The notes below the pieces were generated by a model. That model was not told the origin of the DNA. It searched no databases and saw nothing but the letters and a program-made list of their open reading frames with translations. A stretch of DNA of 64,000 nucleotides, taken from Chelydra serpentina (lineage: Eukaryota > Chordata > Testudines > Chelydridae). Location of the stretch: positions 22,772,001-22,836,000 of the forward strand of contig JBAIAC010000033.1 of assembly GCA_037349315.1 (NCBI GenBank), read 5' to 3'. This document shows, in pieces, positions 11,936-23,106 of the stretch (position 1 is the first letter of the stretch; every line of letters begins with the position of its first letter). Made by a program: the position numbers and the translations under genes.

Positions 11936-12892
11936 TTCCTATATCTGGGCCCTGCTTCACACTACTCCCTATTCTGCTCCTGTGAAAACAGCAGCGGCTC
12001 CAGCCATTCTTCTCCATCACTCTCCGATCCCCACCTCTCATGAAAACCTGGTTGTGCCTGAGCCCTTGGCTCTTCAACGTTCCACATCTCCTAATGGTGC
12101 TTGAGCTGCTCTGCTCCCTCTCCTGTCTCTTCCTGTTACTTGCACTTGTTCCCAGCCTTCCTGCCTGTCCCTTCTAATGGTGGCTGGGGCCCAGATAGAG
12201 GGGGAGTCCTTGCCAATCTGGATGCCCGTGCCACTGCAGATTTTGCAGCTCTGTTAAGCGATGCTGAATGTAGACCTCCTCATGGTACACAAACCGCTGA
12301 ACAGCCACGGGTAAAGAATAACTTTCAATCTCTACTGGCCTGTCTTGGATTTGAATCTGTGAATGTTTATTAAACTGTTACCCACATTTCCTATTTAAGA
12401 GGTATTTGAATATCTTGTTTCAAGTTCCGCATGGTTTGTGACAGAGGCTCTATTTGTAGATGTCTGCATTTGTGTAAACTCCTGTCTTAGTTTAGACCTT
12501 GGCTGTAATCTGCTTTGGACAGAAGCTTTTCACATAAGGGGTGTAATATATTCTTTCAATGTGCGTGTAAAACTGCTTTTAGTATTAAATATATGTTACA
12601 TATGTTCATCAGAGCAGAAACTCTCCTTCCATAAGCTTAGCCTGGGGCACAGTTTCTGTTACTAGCTTTTAAAAAATAAAATAATGTTTTTTGAATGGCC
12701 AAGGTGTGAAAATGCAAAAAGCACACACAGAATTGTTGTGGTGTTTTTAGTTATTCTTCTGTTTTGCACTTGCGCGGCATCGCTGTGCTCATCAGCAACT
12801 AGGCCTGAGCGCGGCCTAATGCCTTTATATTGAAAAGAGAGAGCCAAGTAAAATCAGCCAAGTTATTTTTGTCAATAAATAGATTTGTGTGC
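11936..12892. other. No recognised gene; one shared repeat block
   Basis: Contains CTTCTAATGGTGGCTGGG at about 12173-12190, which recurs inverted at about 13045-13068 as the 5' part of a tRNA-like repeat, so a fragment of that repeat may lie here. The 90-codon frame at 12101-12373 resembles no protein I know. Confidence 0.35.
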
Positions 12893-13068
12893 AGGACAAT
12901 GCCCCTGCGTGAGTTGTCAGCAGAAGGGATTGAACCTCTGACTTCTGGATCTTAAAGCATAAGACTTTATTACCTGAGTTAAAAAACCTAGGTCTCTAGG
13001 TCATCGCTGCAGTAGTTTCATCAACCTCTATATCGGACCCAGCCACCATTAGAAGGGGCAGAGCACTA
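12893..13068 (-). mobile_element. tRNA-like repeat, copy 2 (antisense)
   Basis: On the minus strand a decayed A box (TTAACTCAGGTAATAAAGTC) precedes an intact-looking B box (AGAGGTTCAATCC). The block before it (CTTCTAATGGTGGCTGGG) matches the position of TCTAGTGGCACTGAG in the copy at 9741-9925. Same layout, considerable divergence. Not a functional tRNA: the acceptor stem and anticodon arm do not fold. Confidence 0.5.
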
Positions 13069-13308
13069 CAACGAGTGGGTATGGAATACATGTGCATATA
13101 AATACACCTCTCCATTGTGTTTGTGACTTCAGTGTTTACTCTCCTACTGTCATACCCCAGGGAACAAAATAATCCAGTTTTGATTCTGCTACCAGGAATG
13201 TAAATATATTCTGATTATTCTCATTTTTTAAAAAAAAATTATGTAGTAATGAAGTAGATAAATTTCAATAAAGCCAGCAAATGCTATTAATTCATATCTT
13301 AACGTGGA

Positions 13309-13324
13309 GGTAGGTAGGTAGGTA
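13309..13324. repeat. (GGTA)4 microsatellite
   Basis: Four perfect GGTA units, followed by the variant unit GATA. Confidence 0.85.
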
Positions 13325-13329
13325 GATAC

Positions 13330-16319
13330 ATATTATGGGTTATGCATATATCTATATCAGTGACCAATTGCAAAGCCGTGTGAAATGCATATTTATCATA
13401 CACCACACTGTCTCTCTCTCTCCTACTAATCCTGCTGCCCCAGCATTTATTCGATGTGTGAGGAAATTAAAAAAGCTACCATTATTAACACAACAAAATC
13501 ACCTAGCTTAAAATGTTTCCTGTCTCCTTCTCAAATATAGAATTCTCTCATCAAAATTACACTAAGTTTTTCAACACTCCTTTTGGTAACTTGTATTATA
13601 ATACAGTACAATAAAATAATTCCAAACACCTGCTAATTTAAAAAAGCCCCTTTATATTCCACACTACCATGGATTTCCTATCACTTTGTCTGCCTATATA
13701 TACTCATCAAAGCAAGCTAAAATTCTGCTAGAAAGTTGTGGACACTGTATTTTAGTTGAAAGAAATAAGAATAAATGCAAGTCTAAATTGGTTTTATCAG
13801 ATCCCTATGAACCTTTGATTGGTTTGTCCACAGAATTTTCTTGTGAGTTTGCTTACTTAAACTGATAGTTTTACAAAATTTCTTGTTGGATGCCATTGTA
13901 AATTTTGGAAACGACAGAATATTTTAATATCCAACTAGTGAACATTTATCACCATAAGAATAATGCTATGATTTTAGTGGAATCTGAATTCACTGCACTA
14001 ACATTAGTAAATCTAACCCTATGACGTACTTTTAAGCAATTGGTATTACATATAGCACCATCTCTTCACTTCTAATTATAGAATACAATCAATAGTTGTG
14101 TTCACCACAGGAACTTTGCTGAGAGAGGCGTTTGTTTCATCTTAAGTGATAAAACTATTCAGTTGGAAAAACTCTAAAAGATTTTAAATGTTTTTTTTTA
14201 TTTTTTTTCTCTCCATTTAAAAAACAACAATATTTGACAATATCAGTAGATGTCTTCTGTTTGCATTGCTGTGTGCAATTTAGTCATAATTAGGAAAGCA
14301 ATTTGTAGAACTCACTTTTTATTTTTTACATTTACTGTATTGTATAAGTTAAATTGCTATTACCAACATTTTTGCAAATTCTATCAATGGGAAATGCTTG
14401 CACTAGAAAATCTAGCATGAGTCCATACAGAAAATAAATAACTATAAGTGATTCTCTCTGCAATTCTTACCAATGCAGCGGGGCCTAGTAAACCCATAGT
14501 CTTACTGCATAGTAAGTGCAGAATTTCCATTGCAGATTTGCTACTCGGGTGAACATTTGTTAAAGGAGGGAGAGGTCATACCACAAGTCTGTACCTTGCT
14601 GATAGCCAGAAGTTATTCATTTAACAGATTAAATGGTCTCTATATATTAAATGAATAACAGGTTAAATATAAATATAACAGATTAAATGTTCTATATATA
14701 TTAGACCGTTTGGGATGCAAAATATATATTTATTTATTACTTTTATTTGTTTAAAAGGATTTTGCATGACTGCTCGATTTGAATGTCTTTGCAGAATGCA
14801 TTTACAGGTTAGTTCTTTCAGCATTTTCATTTCACAGCTTGTATTCAATTCTCCCCACGTTTTTGCCTTTTCTGATAACCTTCTCAATTTAAAAACACAC
14901 AGGTATTCTAAAGCCCAACTAGTTTTATCTCAGTGATAGAATAGTAGTTTTCTGCTTCTTTACTACCCTATAACCTTTCTCAATTTCTGGAGAAAGTTTA
15001 TGTCAAGGCCATGTATTCATATGGTAGGTAGGAGGAACCATCTCACTTAGAATGGCAGAATTTTGTCTGTAGAAATGTAAGCTACCCTGTTGCGATCTTC
15101 AGTCCATTAACAATTTGTCTGTTTCTGGAATATCTTGGTTGGTTTGGTACCATATCAAAAGATGTGTCCTGTAATCAACTGCATCTAAAAACCATTTAGA
15201 TTCATAATGTAATATTTGCATATTAGTTCAGCAAATACCATGCAGTAATGAATGTTAAATCATTACTTGAATTTATGTCTCCATTAGTTATTGATTTAAT
15301 TACAAAATTCATCTGCTTGTTCGTTCAAAAGGATACAGATATTTTACTGTGGTAAGAGATCTGCATTTTCATTTTAAATATTAGGTATCGAAAAAGGTTT
15401 CTTGTGTATAGCATTAATAAGGTAGTGTATGAATTTCTTCCAGTCAATGTAAGCGTAAGACATTCTGTCATTAATTAGTATGCATTGCCAGACTTTGATT
15501 ACACTGGCTCTTTGACCTATTTTTAACAGAAACTAGGGCAGTCCTTTAGATTGCCTTTCCATGTCCCTAGACACCCTGCTGTGTTATGTTCTCCATATTT
15601 GACATTATAACACTCAAATACAGTGCCAAACTACAGAGTATTCCTTGGGGGTTTTCACTGAAACACAGATGTAACAGACGTCTGCCCACTCTGAAGCGCA
15701 CAGCAATTCCTGATAACAGTCATACTTGCAATAACTGATTCTTCTGCATGGCTTATTAAAGGCTGCTTTATTCAAGAGCACCTTTCAGAGCATACAGTGT
15801 AGCAGATCCTTCTGGAAATAATGATTTTAAGACTGAACTGGGATGAATTCTCCCCTTCACATTCTGCAGATCAGTCTGCAAAGATTTATTTAATGATTTA
15901 ATAGCTAAAACGGCTTTTTATCTTCGTCTAATATGAACTATTAAATTGTTAAATATGTGCACGTTGTGTTGTCCATGCACTAGATGCACGCTCACTGCTC
16001 AGTGAAAAAAAATTAGAAGTCTAGGAGCTGCTCTCAAGTAGAATATTTAGTCATTTACATGTAATGTGACTGATTCTGCTAGCAGTGGGCTTCAAGACAT
16101 TTTAAATCTTGTAGGCTTGAAATATTTCTGGACAGGACCAAACCCTTTTATTTTATTGTATTTAAAACTGTTCTTTAATGGCTGACTTTATCTTTGGGGG
16201 ATCGAAGAGCATATGAGTAGCAGTTACTACCCAAGCTAAGCCGTCAGATGAGCTGACCCATGCCAAAAGAAGAGGGGGAAGTTAAGGGCAAGTGAGTTTA
16301 GCACTAGTCACTAGAGCAC
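13330..16319. other. AT-rich stretch with no recognised gene or repeat
   Basis: Nearly 3 kb of AT-rich DNA holding T-runs near 14190-14215 and an AT-rich local repeat (ATATATTA... / TTAAATG) near 14640-14705. It is unusually free of recognisable young repeats compared with its surroundings. No frame over 75 codons is recognisable. Confidence 0.4.
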
Positions 16320-16640
16320 TCAGAAGGCAGCTGTGAGAGTGACGAGAGGAGAAGGAGAGGGAAAGGACTGTCAGGAGCTGGAGACATACAAAGCAAAACA
16401 AGGGAGCATGGAGCAGATGTTAAGAATGCAAAGGATACTTAAATTGTGGGGAGAGATCTGACCTGGATTCTGAAACCGAGGATGAGAGGAAGGGCTGGGG
16501 GGCGGGAGGAGAGAGGGAAGCTTGGACAGCAGACAAAGGTACCAGCTGCTAAGAAAGGAATACGGAAGGACTGAGGATAGATGATGGAAAGATGAGCTTT
16601 GTGGAGAGGGTGGGAGATGAAGGTAGGGGGAGGTGGAGTG
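16320..16640. repeat. Purine-rich (GA-rich) tract
   Basis: About 300 bases in which the plus strand is mainly A and G, with blocks like GAGAGGAGAAGGAGAGGG and GGGGGGCGGGAGGAGAGAGG. Low-complexity bias; no coding frame. Confidence 0.6.
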
Positions 16641-17001
16641 ACCGTCTCAGAAATTGAACATGGTTGAACTGTGTTTACCCTCTTCCAGTGGACTAAAGTT
16701 CAGATGAAAACCTTTGAAACCAGTATCTTAAACACATTTAACTAAATCATTCAATCAAATTTTGTTATAATACCCATTTCTGTTAAGAGTAGTTCTGCCC
16801 ATGAAAAATACACAGGTCACCATGTTCTCCTCAGGGACACTCCATGCCTCTTGGACTCTCCATGCACTGAGCTCACCTTGTCACTTCACCGAAGCTAGCC
16901 TTTTCCCCTACTCCATTCCGTCTTGGCAACCACCTTCCCGCTCTGTGCTACTCCCAAAGAAAATCTCGCTATTAGGTAGTGGGACTAGCACATCAGAGGT
17001 G

Positions 17002-17115
17002 ACATAAGAATGGCCATACTGGATCAGACCAAAGGTCCATCTAGCCCACTATCCTGTCTTCAGACAGTGGCCAATAACCCCACAAACTCTGTTTTTCTTC
17101 ACCCTATGCCCCCCC
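17002..17115. mobile_element. CR1-associated repeat fragment
   Basis: Contains GGCCATACTGGATCAGACCA, AAAGGTCCATCTAGCCCA and TATCCTGTCTTCAGACAGTG, phrases I recognise from very common turtle and bird CR1-related 3' sequence. Ends in a C-rich run near 17107. Strand relative to the LINE is not certain. Confidence 0.55.
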
Positions 17116-17225
17116 CTCCATCAACCTCCTTACATTATTTACATACAATAATCCTCTTGGATTAAATTAAATGAGTCAGAAAATTGTGATATCAGGCCAT
17201 GTGCACGCAGACTGACTGGCTAGGG

Positions 17226-17552
17226 CAGGCATTGGCAACCTTCGGCACGTGGTTTGCCAGGGTAAGCTCCCTGGCGGGCCGGGCCAGTTTGTTTACTTGC
17301 CGCATCCGCCAGTTTGTCCAATCGTGGCTCCCACTGGCCGTGGTTTGCCGTCCCTGGCCAATGCAGGAAGCGGCGCGGACCAGGGGATGTACTGGCCGCC
17401 CTTCCTGCAGCCCCCATTGGCCTGGGATGGCGAACCGCGGCCAGTGGGAACTGTGATCGGACGAACCGGTGGACTCAGCAAGTAAACAAACCGGCCCGGC
17501 CCGCCAGGGGGCTTACCCTGGCGAGCCGCGTGCCGAAGGTTGCCGATGCCTG
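17226..17552. mobile_element. 327-bp hAT-type MITE with intact 8-bp target duplication
   Basis: The inverted ends CAGGCATTGGCAACCTTCGG and its near complement at 17533-17552 extend inward about 40 bases (GCACGTGGTTTGCCAGGGTA against TACCCTGGCGAGCCGCGTGC). Both sides carry GGCTAGGG (17218-17225 and 17553-17560), an exact 8-bp duplication typical of hAT. The whole element is a large imperfect palindrome, so open frames on both strands (17199-17679) mirror each other and are not genes. It is GC-rich in an AT-rich setting. Confidence 0.92.
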
Positions 17553-17560
17553 GGCTAGGG

Positions 17561-19264
17561 TAAAAGCAATGTCCCTCATAGATGACCAGACCAGCAAAAA
17601 TGGTTCCATTATTGATGAGAAATTTTTAATGCTTGTCTTTAGGAAGGCAAGCTATGGACTATGGAGAAAGGAGTGGTGATTCGACAAAAGAACCCATTTT
17701 GGGGGATTGACGGTGTGTGCAAATACTTCTACCTCAAGCCTCCCTTCTTTGGGGAAGGTTATTTAAAGGGTGCATAGGCCATCTCTAGCTACACTTAGAT
17801 CCTACAGATTTTTTTGATCCTTGTCAGTCCTTGGGTTTGCAACTGAGAATGCATTGATGATGGGGTCTGATCTCCTCTGAAGGGCCAGGGTAAAATGTTC
17901 ATGGTAACTCTAATAGAGCTCTTACCACCTTGTCATGCCATTCATTATGAGGGCTTTTGAGTCCCTTGTACAGTCAGACAGCAAGGAACCGAGGGTCCTA
18001 TTCAGTCCAATTTGGTGTCTGGTTTCTCAGGTAGGAGCAGTGGCCCCTGGCACCTATCATTGCCTACAGCTGTGATAGAAACAAATGTCATTCTTCTCTG
18101 TGATGATCAGCAAACTGTGAGCCCAGCTGGGTTTTAGTCTATGGATTAAAAAGAAAAGGGGCGGGGGCTGATTCTACTCCCAATGATTTCAATAGATTTG
18201 CAGTTGACTTTAACAGGAGCAGGAGCGCTTCAAAAGAGAAAAGATAAAGAGGAATAAGGCTTAGGAAAATGAAATAAGAAATATAATTCATTAGTCTTTC
18301 CTGACACACTTGCAAAGTGTTTTGCGCTAGGTAACCGTACTATACCTGCATCCCTCTCATCTGGCCTTTGGATAATAAAGCTGTGTTTTAACTGTACCAT
18401 TTCTTTTACTACGAATATATTTCTCCATTCCAATGTAATTTTCTGCTCCTGACTTTCCTTCTAATATCTACCTACTGAGCAACTGCTCATAAAAAGAGAG
18501 AAGTGATTACATGCCATAGCTGTGGTTTGGAAACCATGCTCCGTGCATTAAATAATGATTTAAAATGGCTACAAACACATGCTGCATGTGCAGAAAGTCG
18601 TATGTAAAGCAGTTTCTGAATGCGAAGGGTCACATATTGAAGCAGACACAACCTCCAGCTCTGTGTTTTTAACATACACTCAGCCTTCCCTGTAGGGAAG
18701 CACTCTTGCCATATGGGTTATTATTAGCACAGGGATAAAGGTTCCCCAAAGGGTTGGAAAATAGGCATTTAAATGAAACATTAGAATACGAATAGTATTA
18801 GCCGGCCATGTAGTCAGTGCTGTCAATGGGATTGTGAAATGTCAAAAATTAATGAGGTTTTTTTCTATTGAATTTACCCCTATAAACGAATACTCTAGTT
18901 CTACAAAATAGGTGTAGTTTTGTTTGCCAACACATTACTTGTGCAGAGATTATTAATACTATGCCTCAGTGTCAAGATTATAGTTCAGATCTAAGGGAAA
19001 TTGCTTATTAAATCGCATATGGTGTGACCTTAACTGGTAGGAATTCATGAGAAATTCAAATCTGATTTAGTTTCCCCAGGTGTACAAATTCGTATAATCT
19101 ATTTCAGGGGGATGCCATGTGGATTCATTAGTGAATGCTTCTGAAATGCTCTGACAGTGGAAAAACAACCAGTGACCTGCTTCTCAGAGGTGCAGCGCAT
19201 CTGCTGCTCTCGCTGACCTCAGCTGGAGTTTTGGTGGCTCAGTGTCTTTGACCGTTTGAACCTT
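17561..19264. other. No recognised gene
   Basis: Ordinary AT-rich DNA. A weak ancient-repeat phrase occurs near 18165-18220 (GGGGCTGATTCTACTCCCAA). Frames are under 70 codons and unrecognised. Confidence 0.4.
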
Positions 19265-19485
19265 ATCGGCCTGATTTTTCACAAGTTGCAAATTGCTTTG
19301 AGTGTATCAATTTGTGGATGCCAAACTTGAAATGCTGAAAGGGGCCTATTTTCGGATACGATCACCTGCAGATTTATTGACTCTCCCCAGAGTTGAGGGT
19401 ACTTGGCATCAGGCCCGACATATCTCAGATTGGGCACCCATCTCAGTGGCCACTTTTGGAAATTCTGGCCTAACTTACTTGACCT
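19265..19485. repeat. Possible ancient palindromic repeat
   Basis: Starts CCTGATTTTTCACAAGTTGC and ends TTTTGGAAATTCTGGCC, with TACTTGGCATCAGGCCCGAC inside. The outward-facing GGCCTGATTTT/AATTCTGGCC ends fit the old dispersed palindromic family of amniotes. Antisense overlapping frames here are a by-product of that symmetry. Confidence 0.35.
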
Positions 19486-19923
19486 AGAGCACAAGGAGAT
19501 GTAGTTTTAGACCCCAGTATATGTGTCCCTTTCTTTCGCTTCAGTGCTCTAGACAATCTGGGTCTTCCTCTCTGACCATCAAAATACATTCAGATTGCCC
19601 AGATTATGCAGGGCTGATTTAAAAATCCAGAGCTGTCCTTTTGTAGCAACACATTTGAATTGTATTTTTCGTCCATCACACACAATTATCTTCTAGATGG
19701 AAAATTCATCCATGTGCACAATATGATACAAGGAAATAGCTACAGAAAGAATTAATTCTAACTTTCCAGCTGTGTCCTACGGGTGCACGACTCCACCCAC
19801 ATGACATAGTTTGCAGGTTCAGAGCCAAAGGCATAAGGTAGTAGAAGGTCTAATTTCAGTCTCTTATTGTCATAGGCAACATTCCTGCTGAGTAGTGGGA
19901 TATAGTAACTGCATGAACTAGAC

Positions 19924-20331
19924 CAGTGGCTCTCAACCTTTCCAGATTATTGTGCCCCTTTCAGAAATCTGATTTGTCATGCGTAGCCCGAGTTTCACCT
20001 CATTTAAAAACTACTTGCTTACAAAATCAGACAGAAAAAGAGAAAGGTGTCACAGCATACTATTACTGAAAAATTGCTGACGTTCTCATTTTTACCATAC
20101 AATTATAAAATAAATCGGTTGGAATATAAATATTGTACTTATACTAAAATGTATAGTATATAGAGCAATATAAAAATGTCATTATCCATATGAAATTTGC
20201 TTGTACTGACTTTGCTAGTGCTTTTTATGTAGCTTGTTGTAAAACTAGGCAAATATCTAGATGAGTTGATGTAGCCCCTGGAAGACCCGTGTACGCCCAG
20301 GGGTATGTGTACCCCTCGTTGAGAACCACTG
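19924..20331. mobile_element. 408-bp hAT (Charlie/MER5-like end) MITE with 8-bp target duplication
   Basis: The left end CAGTGGCTCTCAACCTTTCC and right end TCGTTGAGAACCACTG are inverted, and the CAGTGGTTCTCAAC start is the signature of Charlie-type hAT elements. Flanks are exact 8-bp repeats AACTAGAC (19916-19923 and 20332-20339). The interior is AT-rich and non-coding. Confidence 0.92.
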
Positions 20332-20339
20332 AACTAGAC

Positions 20340-21094
20340 CACACAATACAGTAATTTTGGTAAAGCTGAGGTCTTTCAGTGCTTCATACAGTAGTTCACT
20401 TTTAATGCCATAAATACTGAATACAAGGCAAATAAAACTTGGACTGAAACCTCCAATCTCTTAAGAACATCTTAACAGAAACTAAAAGCATTTGGCAAAA
20501 GGTCCTTTTGTAGATTCATAATAAAGCTACTGACCTATCTCTGACCCTGACCCTGGGAAACAGGGTCTTCTTTGTGTGGCCCCAAAGCATTGGCTTTGTT
20601 CCATAGTGCCACCTTCATGGAAATGTCATGCCCTCCTGTGATCAATGAATGAGTTTGGAAAATTTCAGCTAAAACGGTTCAGCCGTTTCCAAGAAAGAGG
20701 CTAGGGAAAAATCTATTGTTTTGCTCATGTTAAAACATTCTGGTGATGTTTTCTTTGAAAAGCTCTCACAGTCCCATGCTTTGGAGCAGGGGCTTGAAAT
20801 TTGGCAGGGCGGGTGGCCTTTGTGGCAGGAATGTGCCTTTTGTTGACCCTGTGAAAATCTGCCTAAATTTGGCCAAGCTATTATAAGCCTTTGAAAAATT
20901 GCATTTTGCACATGCTCAGTAGAGACTTTAGATTTTAGCAGCTGATTTCTTTGACTTCTAAATTTAGGGACAGGCATCACCTACTGAACAATGAGGAGCA
21001 AAAACACTGTTGAATAGTGTTCATTGAGTGAGCAGCAACCATCTTGTGCACTGGATGAGGCAAGTGTCCTGTGGGAAAAATAGTATGTGGTCTA
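20340..21094. other. No recognised gene; possible old repeat
   Basis: The stretch 20640-21000 (AAAACGGTTCAGCCGTTTCC, TTGAAATTTGGCAGGG, CACATGCTCAGTAGAGAC) has the look of a dispersed repeat, with a local palindrome AACGGTTCAGCCGTT near 20673-20687. I cannot name a family. The 103-codon antisense frame is not recognisable. Confidence 0.35.
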
Positions 21095-21172
21095 GATAAT
21101 ACTTTGTCCTGCCATGAGTGCAGGGGACTGAACTAGATGACCTCTCAGGGTCTCTTCCAGTCCTATGATTCT
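21095..21172 (+). mobile_element. CR1 3' tail fragment
   Basis: Contains ACTGAACTAGATGACCTCTC, CTCTTCCAGTCCTATGATTC: the standard CR1 3' terminus, 5'-truncated to under 100 bases. Single ATGATTCT unit at the end. Confidence 0.75.
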
Positions 21173-21589
21173 TTGGTCATATAATTTAAGTTTGTATCAT
21201 AATACATGTGCACAAAGGGGCAAAATTAAGGTTGCACAGACCATCTTAATTCTGGCATTTCCTCACTTTTTTGAGAGAGAGTTTGACTTTTTGACCTTTA
21301 ATGTTCTTTGAATGTGTTTGTGTGAGTGATACTATGCACAGTACAGAGAGTATCAGGAACATGACTAGTTCGTATAAAAACTGTAGTATTGTCGGGAGGC
21401 CATCTCTGTTAGTAAATGTAAAATGCCCTTTTAAGATTGCAGTCCTGTTGTGGATATGTCCGTAAGCACATAATGGAGTTTTATTATTTGTTCATATGTT
21501 TTTGATCAACTTTGCCACAAACTGCAATTAGAGTACAGAATCTGCACTTTATAAAATGTGCACATGATAATCAGGAGTGCGAGGGGAAA

Positions 21590-21958
21590 GGATGATCTTG
21601 TGGCTGAAGCACAGGATTGAGGATTAGAAGCCTGGGGTACTATTCCTTCCTGTAACACCTTGGGCCAGTCACTTAGCCCCAAATTTTTCAAAGTAATTTT
21701 GGATGCCTCAGTCTTTAGGTGTCGCGCTTGAAACCTGAAAGAGATCGCAGGCTTGGCAATCACAAACTGATGGCATGATTGTTAGAAGTGTTGAGGGCTG
21801 AGTATTCCCACGAAAGTCAATGGAAGCTGCAAGTGCTCAACATCTCTGAAAATCAAACCCTGTAAAAGGGGGATGAGAGTTCCCTGCCTCCCATGGCTAA
21901 ATTAATGAATGTTAGTAATGTGCTTAAAGATCCTCAGAAGGATGCTGATGTATAAATG
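21590..21958 (+). mobile_element. MIR-like SINE split by a second old repeat
   Basis: The first half (TGGCTGAAGCACAGGATTG to CCTTGGGCCAGTCACTTAG, to about 21677) and second half (about 21862-21958; TGTAAAAGGGGGATGAGAG, AAGATCCTCAGAAGGATGC) are the two halves of a MIR-type core SINE. Between them lies about 190 bases flanked by AAATTTTTCAAAGTAATTTT and CTCTGAAAATCAAACC, the ends of an old palindromic element, apparently inserted in the SINE. Confidence 0.6.
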
Positions 21959-22958
21959 GAAATTATGTATTATTTTTACTATTGTCTTGACTCAACTGGG
22001 CCCTGGGGAAGAGTTGTGGGTGATTATATAGCTTCCATTTTACAGCCCACAGAATTTAAATGGATTATGTATAGCAGTACTGTACCTGTACTGGATTTCA
22101 TAGAACCTGTAAGGTTTATCAGAATTCCATTTTCATTAGACTTGAAAAGATTTTGGTTTTAATGTATTTCTACAGATCATGAATATTTTCAATTTCTAGT
22201 ACAAAAAATAACCTTGGGTGTTAATTCTTTATTACCAATTTAATGAAAGTGATTCAGAGAAACATTTCATATTTCTTAATATTTTGAATTAAAGTATCTT
22301 TAATTATGCCCTGAAAGAAAGCCAACACCCATATGTGCACCACTGCCCCAGCCCTAGCCTAATCAAAGTACAAGCCTATAGTCCTTAAATCTGACTCCAA
22401 TGTGTTTTCATGACTTTGGGCCAAATCTTGGTCCCACTGAAATCAATGGCATTTTTGCACTGCTAGTGAGCTCACAGTTTGGCCATTGTTTAGGACTCTT
22501 ATTACTCTCAAACACCACTTTTTCTAAGGCATTTCCTTCACACATTTTTCTCAATAGAATTTTCTACCATCTGTTTTTGGGTGGAGTGAGACGTCGATTA
22601 GTGATTAAAGTTTTTCCCAGTCTATCTATAATTCAAGCTCAAAAACATGCTCTCTGAAGTGTCATTGAGTTTATATGCGAATTGCGACCCGTTTAAGAGT
22701 ATGTTGAGTGTGTGTATGGTGACGCAGCACCAAAATGTGACCCAGCACAGCCCCTGCTGTAACTGTATTCCAGGGTTTCAATGGCATGCCAAACCACTTC
22801 CATTGGGTCCAAATCCAGAGGTCTGGAACAAGAAAACACATCTTCTTATCCATCAGACCATAAGGAAATACCTGAGCCATATGGACAGTACTTCTATAAT
22901 ACATTTTACTGAATAAAAATGCTTCCTACTTAAGGCTAGGGAACATTGTTTATTCAGA

Positions 22959-23095
22959 TAGGTTTAAGTGTAGTAGCGGTGTTAGTCTGTGTCAGCAAAA
23001 CGAAAATAAGAAAGAAAAACTTGTAGCACCTTAGAGACTAACAAATTTATTTCAGCATAAGCTTTCGTGGGTTAATACCCACTTCATCGGATGCA
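22959..23095 (-). mobile_element. Penelope-like element 3' tail with 11-bp target duplication
   Basis: Carries the turtle Penelope 3' sequence in antisense: GTTAGTCTGTGTCAGCAAAA, CTTAGAGACTAACAAATT, AAGCTTTCGTGGGTTAATAC, CACTTCATCGGATGCA. The same tail ends the GIY-YIG-bearing copy at 31333-32150. The insert is bounded by an exact 11-bp repeat GTTTATTCAGA (22948-22958 and 23096-23106). Severe 5' truncation leaves no coding sequence. Confidence 0.85.
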
Positions 23096-23106
23096 GTTTA
23101 TTCAGA

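Noticed and set aside
11684..12077. Minus-strand frames of 82-126 codons
   Set aside because: They span two different repeat fragments in G/C-biased DNA and read as low-complexity peptide.
17199..17679. Five overlapping frames up to 121 codons on both strands
   Set aside because: The underlying DNA is a palindromic hAT MITE, so frames mirror each other; no protein similarity.
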